This document shows, in pieces, positions 43,079-54,679 of a DNA stretch of 64,000 nt; the stretch's first letter is position 1, and each line of letters starts with the position of its first letter. The translations under genes and the position numbers were made by a program. The notes under the pieces are model-generated. The model was given only the letters and a program-made list of their open reading frames with translations. It was not told the DNA's origin and did no database searches. The stretch comes from Coffea arabica (Eukaryota > Streptophyta > Magnoliopsida > Gentianales > Rubiaceae), in the NCBI RefSeq assembly GCF_036785885.1, contig NC_092310.1, forward strand, positions 1,178,001 through 1,242,000, in the 5' to 3' direction.

Positions 43079-45631
43079 TTAGAGCATTAGAGAGAGATTT
43101 TCTCCCCATGGGTCGAAACTCCAGAGCCAATCCACCATGTGGTGAACCATGCATTGATCTTCATAATCCAATTTCCTCAAATGCCAAGGAGGAATATTAG
43201 ACTTGTCATAGAGAGGCTCAACTTCACCTTGGAGTGGATTTTGCTTGTCTTTTCTGAATTGGCTCAACTTTTCACCATTTTCTTCATGGAATGGCGAATT
43301 TATTAAGCCAACTTCCATCCTTATCTTCTCCTCCTTTGTTCCTACACCATGAAAGTTAGTACCAAGGACATTTATAATTTTAACTTCTTCGGTCCTTTCT
43401 TGGTTAACCTTTTCATCAGATGGCATATTAGAAACAAGAGCAGTAGGCTCTATACTCCCATCTTTATTATCCAAATTGAATTCCAATTCCTCACCATTAA
43501 CCCGTAATATAAGCTTACCTTTTTCTACATCAATTATAGTTCGTGCAGTGGCTAAAAACGGTCGTCCTAGAATAATTGGCATTCTCACATCTTCTTCAAT
43601 ATCTAAGACAACAAAATCCACAGGTATTATAGATTGTCTTACCTTTATGAGCACATTTTCCAAAATACCCATGGGACGTGTGATTGACCGATCCGCCAAT
43701 TGCAATGTAATATTGGTAGCTTTTAGCTCTTGAAGTCCCAATCTCCGGGCAACCGATAACGGCATAAGTGACACACTTGCACCTAAATCACATAAAGCAT
43801 TAGAAAAATGCAATTGACCAATAGTGCAAGGAATAGAAAAACTTCCCGGATCTTTCAATTTAGGAGGGAGTTTATTCTTAATCAATGCACTACACTTTTC
43901 CGTTAATGCTATCATCTCATTATCTACAATTTTCCTCTTCTTTGACATGTTGTCTTTCAAGAAACGTGCATAAGAGGGAATCTGTGTTATAGCATCAATG
44001 AAAGGAATGTTAATGTGCAATTGTTTAAACATTTTGAAGAACTTTTCAAACTCCCGATCCTGTCCATCTTTCTTCAACCTGTGAGGAAAAGGTATCACAT
44101 TAGAATTTAATTTGGGATGAAGTGCATCAATATCAATGATAACATGATCAGTTTGACTTTCTTGCTCCCCTTCAATTGCTTGCTTCTCGTCTTTTTCACA
44201 ACCTGAATTTTCAAAATCGAATCCCTCAACCGTCTTACCGCTTCTAAGAATGATTGCATTGACATGCTCTCTCGGATTCACTTCGGTTTTACTTGGTAAT
44301 TCACCAGGGTTTCTATTGTTGATCACATTGGCAATTTGACCAATTTGAACCTCCAAGTTTCTGTACATCCCAGCTAATTGGTCCAACCGCCCCTCAACTC
44401 GCTCGAATCTATCCGAAGTCACCTTAGCAAGTTTTTCCACCGCGATCCACCAACTTGGTTTAGTTTCAGCCTGTGGTTGCCTTGGTTGAAATCCCGGCGG
44501 ATTGGTTGGCCTTTGTTGATTGCCTTGATCTTTCCATCCAAAGTTTGGATGATTTCTCCACCCCGGATTGTAAGTATTCGAGTAGGGATTATTTGGAGCA
44601 TTTCGGTTGTAATTATTGACAAATTGTACCTGCTCAGAATCAACACACTCATTAATATCATGTTCACCTCCACAGAAAGAGCAACAAGCTACGTGTGCAT
44701 TAGATGAACTTGGACCAACTCCACCTTGTCTACTTAGCAATTTCATCACATTATTCATTTGAGCACTCAGCATATTGAGAGTGTCCATTTCTATCATACT
44801 TGCGTGACGTCTTGTATTACCTCTCTCATTGGCCCATTGGTAGTTATTTGCTGCCATTTCTTCTATCAAATTATGAGCTTCTTGGGGTGATTTACCCATT
44901 AAAGCTCCACCTGCAGCTGCATCGATTATAGTTTTAGTAGAAAAAACTAAACCATTATAGAAGGTTTGTATGATTAACCACTCCGGCAGTCCATGATGTG
45001 GACATTTCCGAAGCAAATCTCTAAACCTTTCCCATGCCTCATATAATGATTCACCTTCCATTTGGCTAAAACTAGTGATATCCATTCTTAGTTTAGCAGT
45101 CTTACCTGGTGGAAAATACTTGTTTAAGAATGCTCTTGATAAATCATCCCATCCGGTGAAAGTATTAGGAGCATGAGAGTGTAGCCAAAGTTTGGCCTTA
45201 TCTCTCAATGAAAATGGGAGCAACCGTAACCTTATAGCATCATCACTAACTCCATTCATTTTAATTGTATCACATATTTCCAAGAATGTAGCTAAGTGTG
45301 TATTAGGATCTTCTACTGCATTACCTCCAAATTGAGATTGTTGAACCATTTGAATAAGTGATGGTTTAATCTCAAAATTGTTAGCATTTACCGTAGGCCT
45401 TACTATACTTGTTTGAGATCCTTGTGTTCCCGGTAGAGCAAAATCTCGTAGAACTCGCCTATTTGCTTCATTTTCAGCCATTTCTTCTTCAAATGGTAGT
45501 TCTATCAAAATTTCCTCTATCGGTTGCCAAATCTCTTGTTCCTCTTGCTGTTGTGTGTGCCTCCTTTGTCTACGTAGTGTCATCTCAATTTCTGGATCGA
45601 AAGGTGCGACTTCTCGAGACTCCCGGTGCAT
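43079..45631 (-). CDS. Gag-protease polyprotein, 850 aa (unit 2)
   Basis: Identical protein to the unit 1 copy, with gag, zinc knuckle and protease all intact and no pol. One synonymous difference is visible: the plus-strand base in ACCGTCTTACCG near 44234, where unit 1 has ACCGTTTTACCG. Confidence 0.92.
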   Translation of the reverse strand: MHRESREVAPFDPEIEMTLRRQRRHTQQQEEQEIWQPIEEILIELPFEEEMAENEANRRVLRDFALPGTQGSQTSIVRPTVNANNFEIKPSLIQMVQQSQFGGNAVEDPNTHLATFLEICDTIKMNGVSDDAIRLRLLPFSLRDKAKLWLHSHAPNTFTGWDDLSRAFLNKYFPPGKTAKLRMDITSFSQMEGESLYEAWERFRDLLRKCPHHGLPEWLIIQTFYNGLVFSTKTIIDAAAGGALMGKSPQEAHNLIEEMAANNYQWANERGNTRRHASMIEMDTLNMLSAQMNNVMKLLSRQGGVGPSSSNAHVACCSFCGGEHDINECVDSEQVQFVNNYNRNAPNNPYSNTYNPGWRNHPNFGWKDQGNQQRPTNPPGFQPRQPQAETKPSWWIAVEKLAKVTSDRFERVEGRLDQLAGMYRNLEVQIGQIANVINNRNPGELPSKTEVNPREHVNAIILRSGKTVEGFDFENSGCEKDEKQAIEGEQESQTDHVIIDIDALHPKLNSNVIPFPHRLKKDGQDREFEKFFKMFKQLHINIPFIDAITQIPSYARFLKDNMSKKRKIVDNEMIALTEKCSALIKNKLPPKLKDPGSFSIPCTIGQLHFSNALCDLGASVSLMPLSVARRLGLQELKATNITLQLADRSITRPMGILENVLIKVRQSIIPVDFVVLDIEEDVRMPIILGRPFLATARTIIDVEKGKLILRVNGEELEFNLDNKDGSIEPTALVSNMPSDEKVNQERTEEVKIINVLGTNFHGVGTKEEKIRMEVGLINSPFHEENGEKLSQFRKDKQNPLQGEVEPLYDKSNIPPWHLRKLDYEDQCMVHHMVDWLWSFDPWGENLSLML

Positions 45632-45766
45632 ACACTACAAACAGAAATAAGGGATATTATGCAACTTCAATGGTAAAAAAAAACTGATTACAATATAAGA
45701 TTAAATATAATCTAAAAAATAAAGCTGTCTAAATTAATAAAGATGATTAGGCTCTAATATTGCCGC

Positions 45767-45784
45767 TCCCCGGCAACGGCGCCA
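45767..45784 (-). promoter_or_regulatory. Primer binding site tRNA-Asp, unit 2
   Basis: TGGCGCCGTTGCCGGGGA on the minus strand, six bases from LTR 3. Confidence 0.9.
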
Positions 45785-45790
45785 AAAACT

Positions 45791-47708
45791 TGACGGGTGT
45801 TTACTATAAGTGCAAGTTTAATTCCGAATTATACCCGTTTTTTCTGCAAGTATACAGGCCAAAAGCGTAGTATTGGGTATGTATCGGGTCGATCCCACGA
45901 GGAGCAATTAGAACAATTATTAGATACTAATTTACTCTATTATTTAGACTCACAATAAATTTGAGCAGAAAATTCAGAATTTAATTCAACTACAAAAATT
46001 CTTAGCTAGATAATTGCAATTCACAATAGGAGTAGAATTCACTAAATATTAAGATCTAGGGATGTAGATTCCACCTATAATACAAAAGATCTAAAACGAA
46101 TGAATTTAACACTTGTTACTACTCTTGTTTAACCAAGGATTCATTTCCAACAATACCAAAATCACATTCTCATGATAATAATGGGTTAGAACAGATTAGT
46201 TTTCCCTAATCTCTTGGTAAATACTAAATCTGTTTTGTGCACACAGGAAATGTAAATTTCATCCACTTGAATGTATTTCTATTCTCATGAATATACTACT
46301 CAAGCTCTACTTATGTCATTCCATTATTTTTACCATTTCTCAATGAGTAAAAACAACTACAAACCTGCTATTGGTGATCAAACAACAACAAGTAATCCAA
46401 CATACACAAGTAGATAGGTTAATATATACAAGATATAACAAGTATAAATCACAATCACTTCATATCACTTGACCATAAGCTTCATCTACTCCCTAGATTA
46501 AGGAAATTAGCTACTCATGAATGATGAAAAACTCAGAACTTCATTAATGCAAATCATCATGAATTACAAATACAAAAAGAGTAAAGAAAGTCTTAGCCAA
46601 GATATGGTGAAGCCTTCCAAAAATCTCCTTTGTCTTGAACTTAGATGATTACAAGATGAAACCTCAATTGCCCCTTGCAAGTACCTAGCTAGAGAAAATA
46701 TGTTTTTCTGTAAGAAGCTAAGCTACGTATGGCTCCCAGACCTCTCTCAATGTCTCAGCATAAAAACTACTCAAAGGCTCTATTTTTCCAAGTCAAATTC
46801 TATCCTTTGATTCTCAAATCTGCACTTTGTTAGCATAGTCAAAAACCAATATTTTTGACTTGAAAATAAGCCATCTTTACTGCCCTTTTGTCTTCTGAGG
46901 CATGTGCACCGAATTCTCTTGCAGATTGTAGCTGGAAAGTAGTTTGAACATAAGAGAATTGACTGAGCAAATTGCAGAATTACGGCCAGAAAACGCGCCT
47001 ACACAAAACGCGGTTACAAGTCACGTTTTGTGTACTCGCGTATTCACTTTGGCCTTAATTCATCTGCGATTTTCTCTGTCATAAATGCCGAACTGGCTTT
47101 TGTACAAAACACCAAAGTTGTAACCCTTTGAATTAGCTTTCCAATTCTCTAAAAATCATCCAGATCGGAGTTGTGCAGCCTGAGATATGGTCGAAATACT
47201 ATCACCTGGTCAAACCTCTGTTTCCAGTTTCGACCACAGAGTGCAGCTTCTGTATTCCGACTTTTTGTCCACGAAAATGGCAGAATTGGATTTCGATGTC
47301 TTCATACGAATTGTAGGTCTCTTTCTTAGCTTAAAAATGGTATAAAGATCACCTTAATCCGATAAGTGTAGCTCCAGATATGATCAAAATACTGAAGAGT
47401 GTCAAAACTGATTTGTCTTGCATTTCCTCACTTGAACGTTTTTCACTTCATTCTTCTTGTTACCACTTGAATTCATCACCAACTTTCTATTTTTCATCTC
47501 ATTTGACATCCTTTGGTGATTGAATCATCATTCCTGCATAAAAATGAAGTTTTTATCATTAAAATCACTAAAAATGCAATATTATCCACTTTTACCAAAA
47601 ATATATAATTTTACCAAAAATCTCTTTATTTTATTTATAAAACTAGATAATCAACTCAAAATTAACTAATAAAATGCACTTAAAAATACGTAAAATAAAC
47701 TCTTATCA
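45791..47708 (-). repeat. Array LTR 3, 1918 bp
   Basis: Same ends and length as the other LTRs. It carries GGGTTAGAACAG near 46189, where LTRs 1, 2 and 5 have GGGTTAAAACAG. It shares AAAAATCTC with LTR 2. Confidence 0.92.
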
Positions 47709-48304
47709 AATACCCCCACACTTGAATCATTGCTTGTCCTCAAGCAATATAAAATTCCAACCATCAATGATCCAAAAATTTGAAAATAAACATATGTAGT
47801 ATTTCAACTCCGTTTCCTTAAATCAAGGTAAATAACCCTTATGTGATCTTTTAATTAACCTCAAGTACTCATAATATCAAGCAAAGAAGAGCCAAGTATA
47901 CCATAATTTTACTAATTTAACTCAATTTCTCATTTTTACCCAATTTTACAAGCAAGCAACTCATATAGTCAATAAAGATGCTAACTAATCTCATGATCAA
48001 CTTCTTTATTTTTCTTAAAGAGGGATTTATTTTCTTTTATTTTCTTTTTTCTTTTTTCTTTTTTTTAAATATATTTTAAGAGTTAAATACTACTTAAGTT
48101 GTGAAAAATACCTTTTGACGCGAAGATCGACATTTTTAGATGAAGATCACCGGTTACTCAATATTTCACATACTCAAGTTGCTTTTCATACTCTTAATTC
48201 AAGTACCGTTTTACGCGAAAGTCGACATTTGTAGATGAAGACTCCCGGTTACTAAGTACAAGAACCATTGGAGTAGAATAACTCTTTTCTTTTCTTTTTT
48301 TATA

Positions 48305-48341
<37 letters not shown>

Positions 48342-48619
48342 AATAATAAAATTCCCTCTAAAAAGCAATCATGAGAAGAGAGTAACACTTATTGACCATA
48401 TTAATTCCTTAACTTGTAAAATCAAATAAAAAGAAGAAATTTCATCAAATATGCAAAATTTAGGCATAATTTTCTCTACTTTACTAGATATACTTTCCTA
48501 CAAATGTCAAAATTATAATCACATAATAATCAATTCCAAGTTAACTGAGAAAAGAAGTTTCAAAACCACATATATCTATTTCAAAAAGGATAAGTGACAA
48601 AATTTTATTTGTTTATTTA

Positions 48620-48659
<40 letters not shown>

Positions 48660-49077
48660 TATAAGGTTTTGGAAAAATTTTGACAGAGTTTCCCTTTAAA
48701 AGTGGACTAAACTCCCTGCCAGCAACCACAAGAAACACAATTTAAGCACAAGAATTATATCTAACACAACTAAAATCACAAGTACCACACATTTCTTCCC
48801 CCACATTTAGAATACACATTGTCCTCAATGTGTAGGGAAAGAAAAGAAAAGAAACAAAAGAAAGGAACAAGTGACTCCCCAAGTGATATGGCTGTGGTCC
48901 AGTGAAGCCTTGAAGCATGAGTCATCGACCGCTCAACCATCTATAGTCAACGACCTACTAGTTACTGCCACAAGTTCCAATATTCAAAATAAGGAATGTA
49001 AGTTAACATTTTTCAAACAAAAGATAAAAATAACATGCAAACAAGCAAACAAAAGAAAAGCCAGCCAAAGGGCAGCC
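47709..49077 (-). other. Non-coding region with both polypurine modules, unit 3
   Basis: Copy of 29946-31300. The outer module is at 47709-47747 and the inner hairpin at 48814-48833. The (TA)n tracts near 48309 and 48624 again differ in length from the neighbours. No gene. Confidence 0.75.
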
Positions 49078-50283
49078 TCAATCATCCTCTTCATTGTCAT
49101 CTTCATCATTATCGACGGGAGGTGGATGTAAGCCTAGATGATGTTCAATGCGGTCCAGGCGAGTATCTAGTCGGGCTAAATGATGGTCGATGTCATCCAA
49201 GCGGCCGAAAAGCCGCTGCCAATTGGTTTGTGGCGGAGGAGGAGGTGGTGCTGCAGTAGATGGTCCAGCTTCCTCGCGACCATGTCTAGCCTTCTGTCTC
49301 CGTTCCTGAACAGGGCGTGGAATGTCCCCCGTGCCAATACCAAGCCGACGAAGAGTAGTAAGAGTCATTTCAGCTCGTGGAGGAACATTCTCCCGCCTCA
49401 TGCCTTCCAAGCGAACCTCAAAACGGGGGAAGATTAAAGTCAGTAGACGAGGAAATGATAATTTGAAAGAAGTTGTCTTACGCCTCGCCGTAGACCGAAT
49501 GTGGCTAATGATGATGTTAGGCAGCGAAATGTGAGCATATGGAGACGTCCGGTTATGGAACATGTAATCCAAGAAGTAGATATCGCTCTTGCGAACCTCC
49601 GTGTGCCCCGTCTTCTTAGGAATAACATTGTGAGCCACTATATAAATGATAAGACGATGACGAGGTTCGAACACATTCGCCAATATGGTCTCCTTCCTTG
49701 TAGAGCGAAAAGGTTGGTACTCGAGACCAAATCTGGCCATGGCCAATGATGGATCCCACCTCCTATTCGGGGGAACAAACTCCTTCTTCAGATCTACTGG
49801 ACGTCCGTCATCCATACACCCCACAATAGCAGCCAAATCTTGACGTGACAAGACGATTCGTCTTCCACGCACCCAGGACTCAACCATTTCTCCACTGTGG
49901 CGCGTCTTACTCTCAATGTTGGCGTAAAACTCGCGCACCAAGTCGGGGTAGTAATGGTTTGGTAAGGTGAGAATCGGAGCCCATCCTAGCTGAGCAAAAG
50001 CCTCTGAGATGTTATACATCATCTCAACTGTTGGGTTGACATGCATCTCGAACAGGAATTCCAAGTTAGCATGCTCCTCATGCCATTCTTGATTCCTGCG
50101 AGTATTGAACCTAGCACTGTCAAATACCGATCTACCCGCTCCACGGGAGCTGCCCTCACCAGGCTGTCGACTAACCGGTGGCGGAGAAGGTGAACTCTCC
50201 TCCTCAGACACGTCCATCTCTTCATTAACCTCTCTCTCCTCACTACTAGAGGATGAAAGTACCGCTCTTCTTCCCCTTGGCAT
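49078..50283 (-). CDS. Second ORF, 401 aa (unit 3)
   Basis: Protein identical to the unit 1 and 2 copies, with the same splice acceptor six bases before the ATG. Confidence 0.8.
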   Translation of the reverse strand: MPRGRRAVLSSSSSEEREVNEEMDVSEEESSPSPPPVSRQPGEGSSRGAGRSVFDSARFNTRRNQEWHEEHANLEFLFEMHVNPTVEMMYNISEAFAQLGWAPILTLPNHYYPDLVREFYANIESKTRHSGEMVESWVRGRRIVLSRQDLAAIVGCMDDGRPVDLKKEFVPPNRRWDPSLAMARFGLEYQPFRSTRKETILANVFEPRHRLIIYIVAHNVIPKKTGHTEVRKSDIYFLDYMFHNRTSPYAHISLPNIIISHIRSTARRKTTSFKLSFPRLLTLIFPRFEVRLEGMRRENVPPRAEMTLTTLRRLGIGTGDIPRPVQERRQKARHGREEAGPSTAAPPPPPPQTNWQRLFGRLDDIDHHLARLDTRLDRIEHHLGLHPPPVDNDEDDNEEDD

Positions 50284-51967
50284 AGTACCTAAAAGAAAAT
50301 GTTACAATTAACCACATGTATTTAGACACACTGCGCAATTTGGCAATGAATATCCGAAAATGATCCAAATAATCTCTAAAGTGTCCTTGCAAGTGATAAT
50401 TCGTCCAATAACTAATGTAAAAGACCGAATCAAGAAGAGCCATAATTTTTGCCAAAAATTGTTCAAAATCACCAATTGAAACAAGATATTGAATAATTAT
50501 AACCCAATCAGTGAAATTAACAATAATTATGATTATAACTATTTAGAATTAACAATAATAACATGCCTTTAGCTATAATCATGTTTAAGCAAAAATTAAA
50601 CCAATTAACTCACTAAATCAACCATATTACTCAATATACACAATGCACATGCCCAATCATCATCAACTAACCATCCTTAACCATAATTAATCATCACCAA
50701 TGGCTCAAAAACATCCTAGTTCCTTTTTCCAATTTCGTCTAAATATAGCAATTGTGAATTTTAAAGTAATAATGACCAACAAATTGCTACATTTAAACTC
50801 ATAAACATACTTAAACAATCTCAATAAGCATGAATAAATTCAAAAATAGTCAAATACATCATTAAATTTTCGACATTAAAAGATGTCAGATAGCTCAGGA
50901 AAAAAAAATATAACTTTCTAAAATCAAAAGATTTGATGAAGAAACTTACCTCAATCACGTAGAAGGATGTTTGGTGATGCTAAAATTGCAAAAAGCCCTA
51001 TAAAACAAACTCCAATTGACCTCCAATTGAAGAAATTAGAGTTGAAGAACCCTAACCTTCAATCCTTCAAAAACTGAATTTAAGGTGTTTTTCTTGGATT
51101 TTAATCAGTTAAAAAGGTTGTATGAAGCTCAAAAAGTGTTGGGTTGATGATTTCTAGCAAGATTATGGAGTAAAAATGAAGATTTGTGAGGTAGTTAGAA
51201 GGAAAAAGGAAAAACGCGGCTGGAAAAATTGGAGAAGTGAAGAAATGTTCTGGAAATCGCGTTTTTGAAGCAGAAAAGTGAACCGCAAACGCGACTAAAA
51301 ACGCGCCTTAAACGCGCGTTTTTAAAGCCGCGTTTTTTGCACAAATCTCGCAGAATTGAAAACGCGGTTACGTATGAAAACGCGACTTAAAGTCGCGTTT
51401 ATCTGTGTCGCGTTTTCCAGTTTTGCTCAGGCGAGAAAACGCGATTTCCTCCAAAACGCGACTTTAAGTCGCGTTTTAAAGGCGCGTTTTCTGTTCTGCA
51501 GGCTCAGAATTGAAAACGCGATTCTGAGAAACGCGACTTATAGTCGCGTTTTCTTGGAAAACGCATTTTCTGCTTCGATTTTTGGCAGAATTTCAACTTT
51601 TGAAAAATTACAAAAGGTACCCCAATGACTCAAAATGCATCATAGATCATTTGTTTGCCAATTTTAATGACTGGAACAAATGTAAAACATTAAAAACATG
51701 CATTTTACCCCTTTATAATGAATCAAAAACACCTTTAACGCAAATCGAGGGGTTGAGTTGTTTGATCAAAGTTCGCCTTTTTTGTACTCAATTGGTCATC
51801 CTTGCCTTCAATTGCCACCCTACATTACAAAAACAGCAATGTAGCTAAAACATTGATTCAAACCACAAAATCACACCAAGTTAACAAATATAACCTAAAT
51901 ATTGGGTTGCCTCCCAATTAGCGCTTTTGTTTATAGTCGTTGGCTCGACTGAAAAAGTTGAATCACT
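50284..51967 (-). other. Spacer with predicted leader intron and palindrome block, unit 3
   Basis: Copy of 32507-34190. The predicted intron is 50289-50949, the palindrome block about 51207-51567 and the stem-loop 51902-51917. No gene of its own. Confidence 0.7.
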
Positions 51968-54520
51968 TTAGAGCATTAGAGAGAGATTTTCTCCCCATGG
52001 GTCGAAACTCCAGAGCCAATCCACCATGTGGTGAACCATGCATTGATCTTCATAATCCAATTTCCTCAAATGCCAAGGAGGAATATTAGACTTGTCATAG
52101 AGAGGCTCAACTTCACCTTGGAGTGGATTTTGCTTGTCTTTTCTGAATTGGCTCAACTTTTCACCATTTTCTTCATGGAATGGCGAATTTATTAAGCCAA
52201 CTTCCATCCTTATCTTCTCCTCCTTTGTTCCTACACCATGAAAGTTAGTACCAAGGACATTTATAATTTTAACTTCTTCGGTCCTTTCTTGGTTAACCTT
52301 TTCATCAGATGGCATATTAGAAACAAGAGCAGTAGGCTCTATACTCCCATCTTTATTATCCAAATTGAATTCCAATTCCTCACCATTAACCCGTAATATA
52401 AGCTTACCTTTTTCTACATCAATTATAGTTCGTGCAGTGGCTAAAAACGGTCGTCCTAGAATAATTGGCATTCTCACATCTTCTTCAATATCTAAGACAA
52501 CAAAATCCACAGGTATTATAGATTGTCTTACCTTTATGAGCACATTTTCCAAAATACCCATGGGACGTGTGATTGACCGATCCGCCAATTGCAATGTAAT
52601 ATTGGTAGCTTTTAGCTCTTGAAGTCCCAATCTCCGGGCAACCGATAACGGCATAAGTGACACACTTGCACCTAAATCACATAAAGCATTAGAAAAATGC
52701 AATTGACCAATAGTGCAAGGAATAGAAAAACTTCCCGGATCTTTCAATTTAGGAGGGAGTTTATTCTTAATCAATGCACTACACTTTTCCGTTAATGCTA
52801 TCATCTCATTATCTACAATTTTCCTCTTCTTTGACATGTTGTCTTTCAAGAAACGTGCATAAGAGGGAATCTGTGTTATAGCATCAATGAAAGGAATGTT
52901 AATGTGCAATTGTTTAAACATTTTGAAGAACTTTTCAAACTCCCGATCCTGTCCATCTTTCTTCAACCTGTGAGGAAAAGGTATCACATTAGAATTTAAT
53001 TTGGGATGAAGTGCATCAATATCAATGATAACATGATCAGTTTGACTTTCTTGCTCCCCTTCAATTGCTTGCTTCTCGTCTTTTTCACAACCTGAATTTT
53101 CAAAATCGAATCCCTCAACCGTCTTACCGCTTCTAAGAATGATTGCATTGACATGCTCTCTCGGATTCACTTCGGTTTTACTTGGTAATTCACCAGGGTT
53201 TCTATTGTTGATCACATTGGCAATTTGACCAATTTGAACCTCCAAGTTTCTGTACATCCCAGCTAATTGGTCCAACCGCCCCTCAACTCGCTCGAATCTA
53301 TCCGAAGTCACCTTAGCAAGTTTTTCCACCGCGATCCACCAACTTGGTTTAGTTTCAGCCTGTGGTTGCCTTGGTTGAAATCCCGGCGGATTGGTTGGCC
53401 TTTGTTGATTGCCTTGATCTTTCCATCCAAAGTTTGGATGATTTCTCCACCCCGGATTGTAAGTATTCGAGTAGGGATTATTTGGAGCATTTCGGTTGTA
53501 ATTATTGACAAATTGTACCTGCTCAGAATCAACACACTCATTAATATCATGTTCACCTCCACAGAAAGAGCAACAAGCTACGTGTGCATTAGATGAACTT
53601 GGACCAACTCCACCTTGTCTACTTAGCAATTTCATCACATTATTCATTTGAGCACTCAGCATATTGAGAGTGTCCATTTCTATCATACTTGCGTGACGTC
53701 TTGTATTACCTCTCTCATTGGCCCATTGGTAGTTATTTGCTGCCATTTCTTCTATCAAATTATGAGCTTCTTGGGGTGATTTACCCATTAAAGCTCCACC
53801 TGCAGCTGCATCGATTATAGTTTTAGTAGAAAAAACTAAACCATTATAGAAGGTTTGTATGATTAACCACTCCGGCAGTCCATGATGTGGACATTTCCGA
53901 AGCAAATCTCTAAACCTTTCCCATGCCTCATATAATGATTCACCTTCCATTTGGCTAAAACTAGTGATATCCATTCTTAGTTTAGCAGTCTTACCTGGTG
54001 GAAAATACTTGTTTAAGAATGCTCTTGATAAATCATCCCATCCGGTGAAAGTATTAGGAGCATGAGAGTGTAGCCAAAGTTTGGCCTTATCTCTCAATGA
54101 AAATGGGAGCAACCGTAACCTTATAGCATCATCACTAACTCCATTCATTTTAATTGTATCACATATTTCCAAGAATGTAGCTAAGTGTGTATTAGGATCT
54201 TCTACTGCATTACCTCCAAATTGAGATTGTTGAACCATTTGAATAAGTGATGGTTTAATCTCAAAATTGTTAGCATTTACCGTAGGCCTTACTATACTTG
54301 TTTGAGATCCTTGTGTTCCCGGTAGAGCAAAATCTCGTAGAACTCGCCTATTTGCTTCATTTTCAGCCATTTCTTCTTCAAATGGTAGTTCTATCAAAAT
54401 TTCCTCTATCGGTTGCCAAATCTCTTGTTCCTCTTGCTGTTGTGTGTGCCTCCTTTGTCTACGTAGTGTCATCTCAATTTCTGGATCGAAAGGTGCGACT
54501 TCTCGAGACTCCCGGTGCAT
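51968..54520 (-). CDS. Gag-protease polyprotein, 850 aa (unit 3)
   Basis: Identical protein to the other copies. It shares the synonymous ACCGTCTTACCG variant (near 53123) with unit 2. Confidence 0.92.
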   Translation of the reverse strand: MHRESREVAPFDPEIEMTLRRQRRHTQQQEEQEIWQPIEEILIELPFEEEMAENEANRRVLRDFALPGTQGSQTSIVRPTVNANNFEIKPSLIQMVQQSQFGGNAVEDPNTHLATFLEICDTIKMNGVSDDAIRLRLLPFSLRDKAKLWLHSHAPNTFTGWDDLSRAFLNKYFPPGKTAKLRMDITSFSQMEGESLYEAWERFRDLLRKCPHHGLPEWLIIQTFYNGLVFSTKTIIDAAAGGALMGKSPQEAHNLIEEMAANNYQWANERGNTRRHASMIEMDTLNMLSAQMNNVMKLLSRQGGVGPSSSNAHVACCSFCGGEHDINECVDSEQVQFVNNYNRNAPNNPYSNTYNPGWRNHPNFGWKDQGNQQRPTNPPGFQPRQPQAETKPSWWIAVEKLAKVTSDRFERVEGRLDQLAGMYRNLEVQIGQIANVINNRNPGELPSKTEVNPREHVNAIILRSGKTVEGFDFENSGCEKDEKQAIEGEQESQTDHVIIDIDALHPKLNSNVIPFPHRLKKDGQDREFEKFFKMFKQLHINIPFIDAITQIPSYARFLKDNMSKKRKIVDNEMIALTEKCSALIKNKLPPKLKDPGSFSIPCTIGQLHFSNALCDLGASVSLMPLSVARRLGLQELKATNITLQLADRSITRPMGILENVLIKVRQSIIPVDFVVLDIEEDVRMPIILGRPFLATARTIIDVEKGKLILRVNGEELEFNLDNKDGSIEPTALVSNMPSDEKVNQERTEEVKIINVLGTNFHGVGTKEEKIRMEVGLINSPFHEENGEKLSQFRKDKQNPLQGEVEPLYDKSNIPPWHLRKLDYEDQCMVHHMVDWLWSFDPWGENLSLML

Positions 54521-54655
54521 ACACTACAAACAGAAATAAGGGATATTATGCAACTTCAATGGTAAAAAAAAACTGATTACAATATAAGATTAAATATAAT
54601 CTAAAAAATAAAGCTGTCTAAATTAATAAAGATGATTAGGCTCTAATATTGCCGC

Positions 54656-54673
54656 TCCCCGGCAACGGCGCCA
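54656..54673 (-). promoter_or_regulatory. Primer binding site tRNA-Asp, unit 3
   Basis: TGGCGCCGTTGCCGGGGA on the minus strand, six bases from LTR 4. Confidence 0.9.
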
Positions 54674-54679
54674 AAAACT